In this document: positions 35,001 to 41,220 of the stretch, one piece after another | Layout of the letters: each line of letters begins with the position of its first letter | Position numbering within the stretch: position 1 is the first letter of the stretch | DNA from: Branchiostoma floridae | Taxonomy: Eukaryota > Chordata > Leptocardii > Amphioxiformes > Branchiostomatidae | Reading direction: 5' to 3' | Assembly (NCBI RefSeq): GCF_000003815.2 | Contig: NC_049986.1 | Span: 8,343,751-8,407,750 of the forward strand | DNA: 64,000 nucleotides | Position numbers and translations under genes: made by a program | The notes under the pieces: generated by a model | Databases searched by the model: none | Seen by the model: only the letters and a program-made list of their open reading frames with translations | What the model was told of the DNA's origin: nothing

Positions 35001-36941
35001 GGTTGCAAAGCAATTTGACAACTTCAAATTCTTACATTTTTATGCACCGGTATTTCAAAAATAGAAGCAAACCAATCAAGAAAGCATATTGGTGTGACCT
35101 ATTTGATCCTAACTACTAAGTAACAGTTTGGTTTATGACTCCTCCAGGCATTATGGTTGGGTCACAATGTTGTAGTTTTTAGTTTCTCTATGTTGATACA
35201 CTGTTCTTACACCCTACAGGAAAATATTGGATTGACCCAAATCTGGGCTGTTCCACCGATGCCATAGAGGTCTATTGCAACTTTACATCAGGTGGACAAA
35301 CCTGTGTTAAACCTGCCACACCTGGAAGAGTAAGACGCATCTTTTATCTCTTCTTAATGTGTAATCTTGTATGACAATAGACCAATCCCAAAGCCCCACC
35401 CACCTCCATCAAAACACAAAAATGGCAAATATAATCATAAGATACTTGCAGCCGCTCTCTCATTGGTCAAACCAATAATTGTTGTTCTGTCATTGGTTGA
35501 ACTTCTTACTGTGATTGACAGTCAGGATCTCGGTCTATAAAGCTATGCTGGTAGATATATGCCCCTGTCCTTGGTGCTGAAACTGAGATCTAACAACTTT
35601 TCTATGATAAGAGTTGAATATTGGTCCTCTTTTTGCTCACTATGCATCTAAATTACGATGAGATTTAAAGAAATATTCACATACATCTGTATTATAAAAG
35701 TGTTATAATAATTCTATAAGAATGTCTTTCAATATTGCAGTACCATTAAGGATACAGAAGCTTTAATGTGAAATATTTTGCATGCAGTTCCATATCTACA
35801 TGTAGAAATTAACTGAAAGAAACAAATGTTTGTAACACAAGCAGGGCAGTATCTAAAAAAAAAACACTAGCCACAGCATTTTCTGTAGCTAGATTGTATC
35901 GCATAGAAAATTTACAAAGGCCATGTACATAGTTGAAATTGACCATCAGCCTGTTAAACCTATATTTAGGACTGCCTGCACTGCCATCAACTCAAAATCA
36001 TCACGAACACTCCATTTCCATAAATCACTTCATACTCAAAGGCATTTACAGTAATACCTGTGTAGAGCAAAACGTGGGGTTGTTTTGTCCAATGACAGTT
36101 GTCCCTTTCTTTTCAGTTTAACTTCACCATAGGGAAAGTTCAGATGAACTTCCTGCACTTACTGAGTGCAGAGGCAGCACAAGTTGTCACCGTCCACTGT
36201 AAAAACAGCCCTGTATGGAGAACGCCACACAGAAGTATTCCTGGGGTCAAGTTTAAAACGTGGAGCGGTCCTGTCTACCACTACGGCGGGCCGTTCCAAC
36301 CAGAGGTTTTAGAAGATAATTGTATGGTAAGATCTTCATGCTTGTCTCTTTAAGCCAAGCCAAATGTCAATAATGGCAAGAGTGTGATACAGGAAAAACT
36401 CATGTGAGGACCAAGAAGAACTTTAATCTTAAAGACTCTTGCATTTTAAGTATTCTATTGGACTGCAGGTGGCGCTGTGTTCTACATTGAAATGTATTAC
36501 CCTTGACTTTGTATTGTGAATTGCTTGCAAAATGTACAACTATGACTGAAAAGACACACACAGCCTTAGATTCATTTCTTATTGATGAAAGTCGTTGAGC
36601 GCTCTGTCAACTTGATTCGCCACAGCATTGCCTCCAACGTTAACCATGAATCTTGTTTGATGTTTTGTGAGTAATGTAGTTACTTACTTTTATTCTGATT
36701 ATTTAGGGCAATGTAGTGAGAACAGTTCTATGATTGTTGAATTTCAAATGCACTACTGGTGTATAATTGTTGTATGTTTGTTTGTTCTTTGCAGAAAGAA
36801 GATGGTAAATGGCACAAAACCAGATTACTGTTCACAACAACAGATGTCCACCACCTACCCATCTCAGATGTTGTTATTCCAGAGGACAAAAGACTAGGTC
36901 TCCACTACAGAATAGAAATCAGTCCTGTCTGTTTCATATAG
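3446..36941 (+). CDS. COL27A1-like: Clade C fibrillar procollagen alpha chain (type XXIV/XXVII-like), 5'-partial
   Basis: This is the 3' portion of a fibrillar collagen gene: about 52 exons of Gly-X-Y repeats (listed in the block entries), a telopeptide, a linker and a four-exon COLFI C-propeptide ending in TAG at 36939-36941. Fibrillar procollagens trimerise through the C-propeptide in the ER and assemble into extracellular fibrils after it is removed. The C-propeptide contains [24 protein letters not shown] and [11 protein letters not shown], which closely match my memory of human COL27A1 and fit COL24A1/COL27A1 better than types I, II, III, V or XI. About 905-915 helical residues are visible, against roughly 990-1000 known for this class, so a few helix exons and the N-propeptide lie upstream. 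The helix has short Gly imperfections, which clade C chains also have. All helix exons are phase 0 and start at Gly, as in other fibrillar genes. Which vertebrate paralogue is closer cannot be decided by eye. Confidence 0.93.
3975..5239. mobile_element. CAGGGTTG-TIR DNA transposon, copy 2, split by a nested element
   Basis: It has the same termini as the copy at 554-911, with a perfect 5-bp CATAG duplication (3970-3974 and 5240-5244). A 934-bp TA-flanked element (4258-5191) sits inside it, so its own sequence is 3975-4257 plus 5192-5239. The nesting gives the order of insertion. Confidence 0.8.
4258..5191. mobile_element. Mariner-like non-autonomous element with long TIRs
   Basis: It starts CGAGGGCGGTTCAAAAAGTA and ends with the reverse complement, TACTTTTTGAACCGCCCTCG, flanked by TA (4256-4257 and 5192-5193). 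The inverted repeats continue for roughly 165 bp with scattered mismatches. The TIR style (CGAGGG..TTCAAAAAGT) and the TA target are typical of mariner elements. I see no transposase. Confidence 0.8.
5480..5960. repeat. G-rich degenerate minisatellite
   Basis: This is a purine-rich tract of imperfect units around GTGCCAATGTCAAGAGGGGG, clearest at 5760-5890. The long open frames on the minus strand here are a by-product of the repeat composition and are not called as genes. Confidence 0.6.
6164..6436. repeat. TIR MITE (ACTACAAATAAGTTGGGAC ends)
   Basis: The left end CTAACCAACACTGCAAATAA and right end TTATTTGTAGTGTTAGTTAG are inverted repeats, with subterminal TAAGTTRGGACT. A hairpin at the centre pairs GATGGATGGTGGGCGCAGATGT with the later ACATCCGTGCCCTCCATCCAT region. 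A solo fragment occurs near 53130-53155. Confidence 0.6.
7860..8170. repeat. SINE-like or low-copy repeat fragment
   Basis: It contains the phrase GATAAGTGTGGCGGGTTC followed by TTTAACGTGCC, echoed in diverged form near 128-165. It is non-coding and inside a collagen intron. The family assignment is uncertain. Confidence 0.35.
8960..9400. repeat. Minisatellite, about 20-bp unit
   Basis: This is a tandem array of CACACTTCCATGTACAACCC variants directly upstream of the collagen exon at 9440. It creates open frames on both strands (runs of CTFHVQPY or MYMEVC type) that are not genes. Confidence 0.85.
10110..10410. repeat. Tandem repeat, about 105-bp unit, three copies
   Basis: Three diverged copies of a unit containing AACTATTGGTTAAGACC, then TCCGGTCCACTGGAAAGGG and CCTTAACTATAT, end in a poly-C tract at about 10350-10366. 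It is intronic and non-coding. Confidence 0.7.
11209..12075. mobile_element. TIR DNA transposon (CAGTCAAACCTG ends) containing the first N gap
   Basis: It starts CAGTCAAACCTGCCCAAGAC and ends CTCGGGCAGGTTTGACTG, flanked by TA on both sides (11207-11208 and 12076-12077). The phrase GGTCGCTGAGAAGAG recurs inside. The 459-bp N run (11299-11757) is internal to it. A smaller relative is at 62802-62979. The TA target suggests the Tc1/mariner group; no transposase is visible. Confidence 0.7.
12294..16720 (+). CDS. COL27A1-like: Collagen triple-helix exons, block 2 (10 exons)
   Basis: Exons: 12294-12347, 12676-12729, 12922-12975, 13096-13149, 13839-13883, 14002-14055, 14319-14372, 15136-15189, 16489-16542, 16667-16720. 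All are 54 bp except 13839-13883 (45 bp), all in phase 0 with Gly first, and none has a helix interruption. Introns carry MITEs and a 5'-truncated LINE beginning just after the donor of 15136-15189. The preceding and following N gaps sit in transposon sequence, so no exon need be missing here. Confidence 0.9.
12519..12617. repeat. Hairpin MITE (AGCCTGGAGTCCAGCC)
   Basis: The arms AGCCTGGAGTCCAGCCTTGT and ACAAGGCTGGACTCCAGGCT are inverted repeats around a short spacer. A half copy precedes it near 12470. Relatives lie at 13498-13598 and 38283-38390. Confidence 0.65.
13404..13470. repeat. Hexanucleotide microsatellite (ATACAG)n
   Basis: It is about eleven units of ATACAG, next to the N gap at 13290-13389. 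It is not coding, although it reads as alternating Tyr-Leu or Cys-Ile on the minus strand. Confidence 0.9.
13498..13598. repeat. Hairpin MITE (AGCCTGGAGTCCAGCC), copy 2
   Basis: The arms are GTAGCCAGCAGTCCAGCCTT and AAGGCTGGACTCCAGGCTAC, of the same family as 12519-12617. Confidence 0.6.
14433..14818. mobile_element. hAT-like MITE (TAGCCTGGTTACCAAACC), copy 1
   Basis: The ends TAGCCTGGTTACCAAACCCC and GGGGTTTGGTATCCAGGCTA are inverted. The flanks share GTATGATA on both sides, an 8-bp target duplication as hAT elements make. It is highly similar over its length to 24199-24606 and carries no transposase. Confidence 0.7.
15192..16160 (+). mobile_element. 5'-truncated non-LTR retrotransposon (LINE) 3' end
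   Basis: An uninterrupted frame at 15203-16018 encodes about 270 residues ending in a C-terminal CCHC knuckle (CPFC, then H and C in [10 protein letters not shown]), characteristic of the region after the reverse transcriptase in many LINE ORF2 proteins. The RT catalytic core is absent, as expected of a 5'-truncated insertion. After the stop there is a short 3' UTR, AATAAA at about 16135 and an AT-rich tail of TTATATCTTATATCT type. It lies within a collagen intron on the same strand, its 5' edge a few bases beyond the donor at 15190. The intact frame argues for a young insertion. The clade (CR1, L2, jockey or similar) cannot be fixed without the RT core. Confidence 0.8.
17774..18351 (+). mobile_element. 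Internally deleted mariner transposon, copy 1
   Basis: The termini CGAGGGGCGTTCAATAAGTA and TTGAACGCCCCTCG are flanked by TA (17772-17773 and 18352-18353). The remaining transposase has the N-terminal mariner helix-turn-helix region (from about 17957: [13 protein letters not shown], then [13 protein letters not shown] and PRPGRPS). It then jumps to the C-terminal tail, readable in another frame as [18 protein letters not shown]. The catalytic DD34D core is missing, so it cannot transpose by itself. The copy at 51431-52001 shares the same deletion. Confidence 0.88.
18649..18817. repeat. TIR MITE with 45-bp arms
   Basis: The left arm (AGTTACTCAAGGAACTG, then GTCAGACGTTTCAGAT) pairs with the right arm (ATCTGAAATGTCTGAC, then GTTTGAGTAACT). 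The centre has TCACTGT repeats. It is non-coding and intronic. Confidence 0.6.
18929..22711 (+). CDS. COL27A1-like: Collagen triple-helix exons, block 3 (12 exons)
   Basis: Exons: 18929-18973, 19374-19418, 19592-19645, 20089-20142, 20473-20526, 20876-20929, 21270-21326, 21695-21748, 21885-21938, 22076-22129, 22318-22425, 22658-22711. The exon ending at 19418 is followed by GCAAGT, a GC donor. Exon 21270-21326 is 57 bp and holds an imperfection, [10 protein letters not shown], one residue longer than Gly-X-Y allows. Exon 22076-22129 has Ser (AGT) where Gly is required (GKTSERGRP). Exon 22318-22425 is a 108-bp double exon. All the rest are regular. Confidence 0.9.
22484..22556 (+). repeat. tRNA-derived relic (tRNA-Ala-like)
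   Basis: TAGCTCAATGGTAGAGTGCT matches a tRNA D-arm/A-box. CTCGC and GCGAG form a 5-bp anticodon stem, but the loop is 9 bases, and GGTTCAGTATA is only a damaged B-box. The acceptor stem does not pair. It is probably a SINE head or tRNA pseudogene, not a functional tRNA. Confidence 0.5.
23293..30994 (+). CDS. COL27A1-like: Collagen triple-helix exons, block 4 (18 exons) to the end of the helix
   Basis: Exons: 23293-23346, 23775-23810 (candidate), 24763-24825, 25136-25189, 25384-25437, 26392-26445, 26857-26910, 27221-27274, 27750-27803, 28062-28115, 28417-28524 (108 bp), 28851-28904, 29101-29217 (117 bp), 29758-29775 (18 bp), 30035-30070 (36 bp), 30229-30246 (18 bp), 30378-30395 (18 bp), 30965-30994 (30 bp). 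The exon at 24763 (63 bp) reads GDVIIRGPR, with Ile in a Gly position. The last helix segment is split into tiny exons, including GEKGVK, GAPGPP and GRPGPP. Exon 30965-30994 ends the helix ([10 protein letters not shown]). The 36-bp exon at 23775 lies 33 bp after an N gap and is the least certain. Confidence 0.88.
23933..24060. repeat. GGGTGGGTACC repeat fragment
   Basis: It starts AGGGGTGGGTACTGGTACGG and contains GGACCTGAAAAAATTAG. It is a partial relative of the longer TIR element at 41893-42328 and the fragment at 47466-47598. Confidence 0.5.
24199..24606. mobile_element. hAT-like MITE (TAGCCTGGTTACCAAACC), copy 2
   Basis: This is the same element as 14433-14818, with an extra internal duplication near 24450-24475. 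The flanking GGTTAACA occurs on both sides (24190-24197 and 24607-24614), an 8-bp target duplication. It inserts into a collagen intron. Confidence 0.75.
26109..26273. repeat. Hairpin MITE (CCGGRGCCCAGCCGGG arms)
   Basis: The left arm CCGGAGCCCAGCCGGG ending in AACGAAAA pairs with the right arm TTTTCGTTT ending in CCCGGCTGGGCCCCGG. Its inner part (GTATGATATAAAAGACACC) reappears inverted at 2371-2465. Confidence 0.65.
28286..28338. repeat. (CTCA)n microsatellite
   Basis: About twelve CACT units follow the phrase TTGTGTGTCCTATCACTCAC. The same phrase with three units occurs at about 26691-26720, which suggests a repeat-associated tail. It is intronic. Confidence 0.8.
29250..29521. repeat. TIR repeat (TTCTAGCCGGCAT), copy 1
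   Basis: It starts GGTTCTAGCCGGCATCCGTC and ends ATGCTGGCTAGAATAC, inverted at the tips. It contains TTTCAGATGGTCTAGATTTC, as does the second copy at 32993-33274. It is non-coding. Confidence 0.6.
31350..31566. repeat. MITE family A, copy 2
   Basis: The termini AACGCTGGTTCACCTTAATC and AAAGGTGAATTAGCGTTA form inverted repeats. The interior is itself nearly palindromic (CGTTGTTTTTGAATACAGG mirrored by CCCTGTTTTTAGAAACAATG). Confidence 0.7.
31630..31698 (+). CDS. COL27A1-like: Collagen C-telopeptide/C-propeptide start exon
   Basis: This is a 69-bp phase 0 exon after TTCCTGCAG and before GTAAGG. It encodes 23 residues rich in acidic and hydrophobic positions ([20 protein letters not shown] and DIE). 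It follows the helix-ending exon at 30965 and precedes the globular domain. It has no Gly-X-Y repeat. Confidence 0.8.
32731..32853 (+). CDS. COL27A1-like: Proposed collagen linker exon (Gly/Ser-rich, NLT sequon)
   Basis: An open 123-bp segment lies between TTTACAG and GTGCCT, in phase 0 on both sides, so it fits between exons 31630-31698 and 34098-34230 without disturbing the frame. It reads [17 protein letters not shown], then a charged helix-like stretch with [21 protein letters not shown] is a potential N-glycosylation site. It has no ATG and would be missed by ATG-based scans. Clean splice sites, frame and non-repetitive protein-like content support it. The donor (GTGCCT) is weak, so it may be alternatively spliced. 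Confidence 0.55.
32993..33274. repeat. TIR repeat (TTCTAGSCRGCRT), copy 2
   Basis: It is a diverged copy of 29250-29521, starting GGTTCTAGGCAGCGTCCGTC and ending AAGCTGTCTAAAACGCTG, with the shared internal tract TTTCAGATGGTCTAGATTTC. Confidence 0.6.
33817..34032. repeat. MITE family A, copy 3
   Basis: It starts GTTAGTTCACCTTTATCC and ends GATAAAGGTGAAGTAGTA. The internal GATATTAAGTCGATGAATG block matches the other copies. It sits about 65 bp upstream of the next collagen exon. Confidence 0.7.
34098..34230 (+). CDS. COL27A1-like: Collagen COLFI exon 1
   Basis: A 133-bp exon enters in phase 0 and ends with one base of a split Gly codon. It encodes [19 protein letters not shown], then [11 protein letters not shown] and two cysteines (TCRDLVDC). 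These are the first cysteines of the fibrillar C-propeptide, where the Ca-binding and trimer-forming base of the domain begins. Confidence 0.95.
34305..34830. repeat. tRNA-derived SINE split by a TTAA-flanked MITE
   Basis: The head carries CCAGAGGTCCTGGGTACAAA (B-box-like) and TTATGCCC. The body resumes after the insertion with AGGCACTTTACATGACTTTC and the phrase GACTTTGGTTGGGGAGGT, shared with SINE copies at 46402-46960 and, in part, 58921-59045. Confidence 0.65.
34374..34609. mobile_element. piggyBac-like MITE
   Basis: It is bounded by TTAA on both sides (34370-34373 and 34610-34613). The inverted ends are CCCTTAGACTGCCA and TGGCAGTTTAAGGG, and the internal repeat is CCCGGATATATCC. TTAA targets with CCCTTT-like tips are typical of piggyBac. 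It has no coding capacity. Confidence 0.75.
35220..35329 (+). CDS. COL27A1-like: Collagen COLFI exon 2
   Basis: A 110-bp exon completes the split Gly and encodes [20 protein letters not shown], then NFTSGGQTC, three of the propeptide cysteines. NFT is a potential glycosylation site. YWIDPNLGC is the signature of fibrillar C-propeptides. Confidence 0.96.
36117..36326 (+). CDS. COL27A1-like: Collagen COLFI exon 3
   Basis: A 210-bp exon encodes 70 residues beginning [17 protein letters not shown], with one cysteine at VHCKN and another at DNCM. The donor is GTAAGA. NFT is a second potential sequon in this domain. Confidence 0.96.
36795..36941 (+). CDS. COL27A1-like: Collagen COLFI exon 4 with stop codon
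   Basis: A 147-bp exon encodes [13 protein letters not shown] through [12 protein letters not shown] and then TAG. The terminal Tyr-Arg-(Ile/Leu)-Glu..Pro-(Val/Ala)-Cys-Phe-(Ile/Leu) arrangement is the usual end of clade C chains. With COLFI exons 1-3 the domain has eight cysteines. Confidence 0.96.
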   Translation, partial: KEDGKWHKTRLLFTTTDVHHLPISDVVIPEDKRLGLHYRIEISPVCFI

Positions 36942-38282
36942 ATATACAGAGAGAGAGAAAATATTATATTGTGTCCGATGTCTCGTGGCCTATATCTTCA
37001 AACATTTCCAAGATCAAAAGATACAAATGAAGTATGATTTAGAATTATACTGCTGCAGTAAGTCCTATACAGAGTACAAAATGGTAATATAGATAGTAAA
37101 GTGGTCTTAATGCCCCCTTAATTAAATGACATAATCTGTCCGTCATTTTCTTTACATATTGTGACTTTCTTTTGAGACAAAAAGCCCAAATATCTGTTTT
37201 AGTGATAACTGTAAAATGTCCCTTTACAAAAATATGTCTTACAAAATTATTGTATTAGAGTGATGTTAAGGGGGGAAATTTTATTTGTGACTTGATCTTA
37301 AGAAGAGTTAAACTTATCTGCTGGCAGAGACAACTTACAGATGAAAAAGTATGAAAACCAAGGAGGTTGGCATCAAGTAAACATACCTCACTACCCACTC
37401 AGTATTTTGTTCTATACAACTCAACTGGGTGCCGATTGCTCTTTCCCCGTCACAAATGGTGCTGTAATGATATAATAGTCTTTGTAATGACGGGGAAAGG
37501 GGTAGCACATATAAAGTACCTCTATCTGAGTTTTGGTATGCAAAAGATTGTAATCTTTGACAGAGAAGCAAAGTGGCTGGCTATAGGAATAGAGCAAGGA
37601 AAAGTATGATATGCCGGTCACTTTGCATCTTTACACACTCAAGCAGATTATTATGCAAGATTAATATGTGAAAATATCATATTGGTGCTGTACAAGTACG
37701 ATCACTCTGTAGTATGGTCTAGCCACTTTCTATCTTTGTAAATCATGCACTTCAAATCTCATGGAATACCTGACCTGTCGTGTAAATATCATGTTGTTGT
37801 TTTTAATTGGCTACGATATTGCAAAGTACATGACAATGTTTTATTGGTTCTATGTACCATGATTTTTTATCAGCAGGAATTTATTTTTATTTTATTACTA
37901 TGTCAATACTGTCATTGTATAACAAATGCAAGAGTTTATGGAGTGAGTTAGTTTTTTTTGCTCTTGCACGTGGAAGCTGTTGTACTGCAGGGAACGCCAT
38001 TTTACCGGCTTTGGTGCTGCGTCATCGTTTTTAAAGAATACTTGAAAAGAAAATTTTACCATCTATAATATACCTTAATATGTACGTTTTTAAGATGCCT
38101 ATGAAAATTGTAATTACGCCTATACAGGTTATGTTTATGTCCAGTGTATTGAATATTGATATAAAATTTGTTGGGACTCGGTAGATAAAGAGATGATCAT
38201 TGCTGTTAACGTCGACAGATTTTTCTTCATACAATTTCGAATAATAGTACAGTACAGTTTTCAGATGCATGTTGTTTTCTGT

Positions 38283-38538
38283 TAGCCTGGAATCCAGCCT
38301 TGTAGGCTTTGGTCCATTCCCGAAAGTTGCTAGCTAGTGGAGTGGCGACCTTTGGGAGCTGACCAAAGTCAGCAAGGCTAATTTCCAAGCAGATCCTATG
38401 GTGCCAGAAGACAGTATCAAAGCTGGCAAACGAGTATAGCCGGCCAAAGGAAGTCAGACGGGCATACACCCTCTTTGACCGGCTTTACTCCTCTACCGGC
38501 CTTTGATACTAGCTTATCCTACTGCAGGATCTGCTTGG
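38283..38538. repeat. Two adjoining hairpin MITEs
   Basis: The first part (38283-38390) is a relative of the AGCCTGGAGTCCAGCC family. The second (38386-38538) has the inverted tips CCAAGCAGATCCT and AGGATCTGCTTGG, with mirrored tracts around AGTATCAAAG and CTTTGATACT. Confidence 0.6.
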
Positions 38539-39238
38539 AGATTTAACAAGGCAGGCTAGATTTCTGTACTCAGCTTGGTTGAGTGTAGATCTGAAGTAGA
38601 GGTGCACCAGGCCAAGCTAAAGGGGTATCTCTCTGGGCTGTACTACATTAGCAGCAACGCTCTGTCCTAAATTGATTTGTTGTTAGCTTTAACTTTATCA
38701 TGGGAACACCATGCAAAACGTTCAGGTATGACTAGAAACACCTTTAAATGAAAATAATTGAGCGCTCTGTCAACAAAACAAGATTCGTTTTTGTTTTAAT
38801 GAAAATAGTTCTCTGAGTGCTCTGTCATCAACAAAACACAAGATTCATCGTGTTTTTTTTTAAATGAAAATACTTGAACGCCCTGTCAAATCACTTGGCC
38901 ACAGTGATGCCACCAAGGTACCACAGCAGCAGTGAGATACCCCCACGAGGTAGACTTTATACATCCTACTCAATGTACACAAGGCTGCTGTTATGTTGGA
39001 TGTGAGTGGCATACTTGCTGTAGGTGATAAGCTTCGCTACAACCGCCCCGGTATATCTGCCTGTAAATCAGCTACAGCCATGGAGTGTTGTACATGTTGT
39101 AGCATTTTCTAAGATCTCCATATTTCTATAGTCCAGGCTTCTATATGTTGTAAATAAGGTCGGGAAGCCTTCTCGTTCTCTGTACAAGTAGGCATATCAC
39201 TTTTATGATTCCACGTTATGAAAATACTGGCTGTTATG

Positions 39239-39244
39239 AATAAA
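39239..39244 (+). terminator. Candidate poly(A) signal for the collagen gene
   Basis: It is AATAAA, 2.3 kb after the collagen stop and before the convergent minus-strand frame. Assignment rests only on position. Confidence 0.4.
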
Positions 39245-40053
39245 ACACGGAGTTATGAAGAAGAAAATTTTAGTCTGATCACTGTTTCTGACTTTTTCCC
39301 CCCAATATGAACATTGAACCCGAAACACAATCTTTTTATACTCAGAAAGTACCTTCTCTTATTGGCCCCTTATGTAGCTAGGTTAGACAACACATAGGAA
39401 CACACATCAGCAAAATTGAGAAACAAATGGCCTGTCCATCTGAAAACGTTTTCAAATTGGCTTCAAAGTACCAACATGGAGGCTCTAAAAAGATAAAAGT
39501 TGAATAAAACACGTAAAAAGAATGAAAGCTGAAATAGTGTGTATCTCATAGCTTTATTACACGATAATAGAGAAATAAATATCCCGGTATCTGAGTTGTC
39601 TGCTAGTTGAAATATAACAGATGAATCTGCATTGAGGCTGTCCATAACATACATTGTAGCTTGCAGTCGCTCGTTTGCCGAAGAAACGCGTCTGTGAGTA
39701 AGGCTAGTCATTAGCGCCACCTATCTGATTCCTATAGCTTGACAGGCGAAAGCCGCAGATGACGAGATCAGCACCAAGGCCAGCACTACGAATAGTTGGA
39801 CATCATCCATCTTTCCGGGCTCAACGGTAGATCATGGGCAATAGTCTCCTGTAGTTTTTGTTAGAATCAACGATGTTTTGTATTTTGTTCAGTAAACAAA
39901 CTTTACCGGGGATTCCCGACAGTCGGTCACATTGATTAGAGTCTGCAGTGACATACAAAGCATCTTACAAAATAAATAACCAACTCTGTCAATGTACACA
40001 CCCCAGCCCCCCTCCCACATCCAATATCATGCAAAAACTACATGATTCTAGGA

Positions 40054-41220
40054 TTAAAAGAGTCCAGCTTCCCTTTTGGCAGCAACTATCATTTGGAGCA
40101 TGATTTTGGCCTGGGGGCTTCCGTCCCAGCAGACAGGTGTGAGCTGGCCCGTACGAGGATGATGTATCAGAATGGGCCGAACCATGGCTAGAACGGGATG
40201 AATTGGGATTGTGGGGCGAGGAGTGACATTAGGCTGATGCTGGCCAGGAGAGGAGTCGGACTTCTGATGACCGGCGTCGTTCTGGGCAGACGGAGAGCTA
40301 GAGGCGCTGGAAGACTTGGCGGGTGCGGCAGTTCCCTGCTTCTGGGCAGACGGAGAGCTAGAGGCGCTGGAAGCCTTGGCGGGTGCGGCAGTTCCCTGCT
40401 TCTGGGCAGACGGAGAGCTAGAGGCGCTGGAAGCCTTGGCGGGTGCGGCAGTTCCCTGCTTCTGGGCAGACGGAGAGCTAGAGGCGCTGGAAGCCTTGGC
40501 GGGTGCGGCAGTTCCCTGCTTCTGGGCAGACGGAGAGCTAGAGGCGCTGGAAGCCTTGGCGGGTGCGGCAGTTCCCTGCTTCTGGGCAGACGGAGAGCTA
40601 GAGGCGCTGGAAGCCTTGGCGGGTGCGGCAGTTCCCTGCTTCTGGGCAGACGGAGAGCTAGAGGCGCTGGAAGCCTTGGCGGGTGCGGCAGTTCCCTGCT
40701 TCTGGGCAGACGGAGAGCTAGAGGCGCTGGAGGCCTTGGCGGGTGCGGCAGTTCCCTGCTTCTGGGCAGACGGAGAGCTAGAGGCGATGGAGGCCTTGGT
40801 GGGTGCAGCAGTCCCCTGCTTCTGGGTGATGGCCTTCTTATCGGTCTCGGCCATAGCACTGCTCTGGTTCTGCGCAGTGGGGGAAGAGCCGCATTTCTCC
40901 CCGGCCCCAGCAGTGGTCGTCGTTTCTTTCTTGCCCTTGAGACCCAGCAGGAAACCTTTCTTTAGACCTCCAAACGTCGCCTTCTAGCCGGCCTTTTTGG
41001 TGTTACTGCCACTGCCGGGAGACTTTGAAATACTGGATTTGATGTTGACGCCATCATCATGGTTGGAGGGACTTTCATTCAAGTCACTCTGTTTGGTTTC
41101 CTTCTTCACAGCCTCGGGCGGCTTCCTGTGCTCCACAGGTGGCTTCACCTGGGCTGCAGGTGGCTTCACCTGGGCTGCAGGTGGCTTCACCTGGGCTTCA
41201 GGTGGCTTCCCCATCTGCAT
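40054..41220 (-). pseudogene. Low-complexity repeat protein, frame broken by one in-frame TAG
   Basis: One continuous minus-strand frame runs from 41220 to the stop at 40054-40056, interrupted only by TAG at 40986-40984. The upstream part (78 residues) has AQVKPPA repeats of 24 bp and a Lys/Ser-rich tail. The downstream part begins KATFGGLKKGFLLGLKG. It then has nine 20-residue units of the form QKQGTAAPAKASSASSSPSA, seven of them identical, and a conserved-looking C-terminus (HPRTGQLTPVCWDGSPQAK to REAGLF). I do not recognise the family. TAG could be a real nonsense mutation, an assembly error, or the end of a skipped segment, because CTAG/AAGGCG is also a plausible splice acceptor. If so, the downstream 310-codon exon would be joined to an unseen upstream exon. 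TTGATAG just before the first ATG is another possible acceptor. An alternative start is the ATG at 40854. TTTATT at 39553-39558 (AATAAA on this strand) could end it. Confidence 0.5.
40267..40815. repeat. 60-bp tandem repeat, nine units
   Basis: The period is exactly 60 bp, and the central units are identical or nearly so, showing recent expansion. The unit includes GCGGGTGCGGCAGTTCCCTG and is much more GC-rich than its surroundings. Because 60 is a multiple of three, all frames that avoid a stop in one unit stay open in all, which explains several long overlapping open frames. Confidence 0.95.

Larger units (their letters stand above)
36942..39260 (+). other. Collagen 3' UTR and downstream flank
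   Basis: No coding region is supported. A consensus AATAAA at 39239-39244 is the clearest poly(A) signal downstream, which would make a long 3' UTR of about 2.3 kb. Earlier non-consensus signals could be used. The region holds hairpin repeats (38283-38538) and three diverged copies of a 60-bp unit containing GAGCGCTCTGTCAACAAAAC (38745-38890). Confidence 0.5.

Noticed and set aside
40188-40987. Long overlapping open frames on both strands across the 60-bp repeat array
   Set aside because: A 60-bp period keeps several frames free of stops automatically. Only the minus-strand frame with a non-repetitive C-terminus and matching upstream sequence looks coding.
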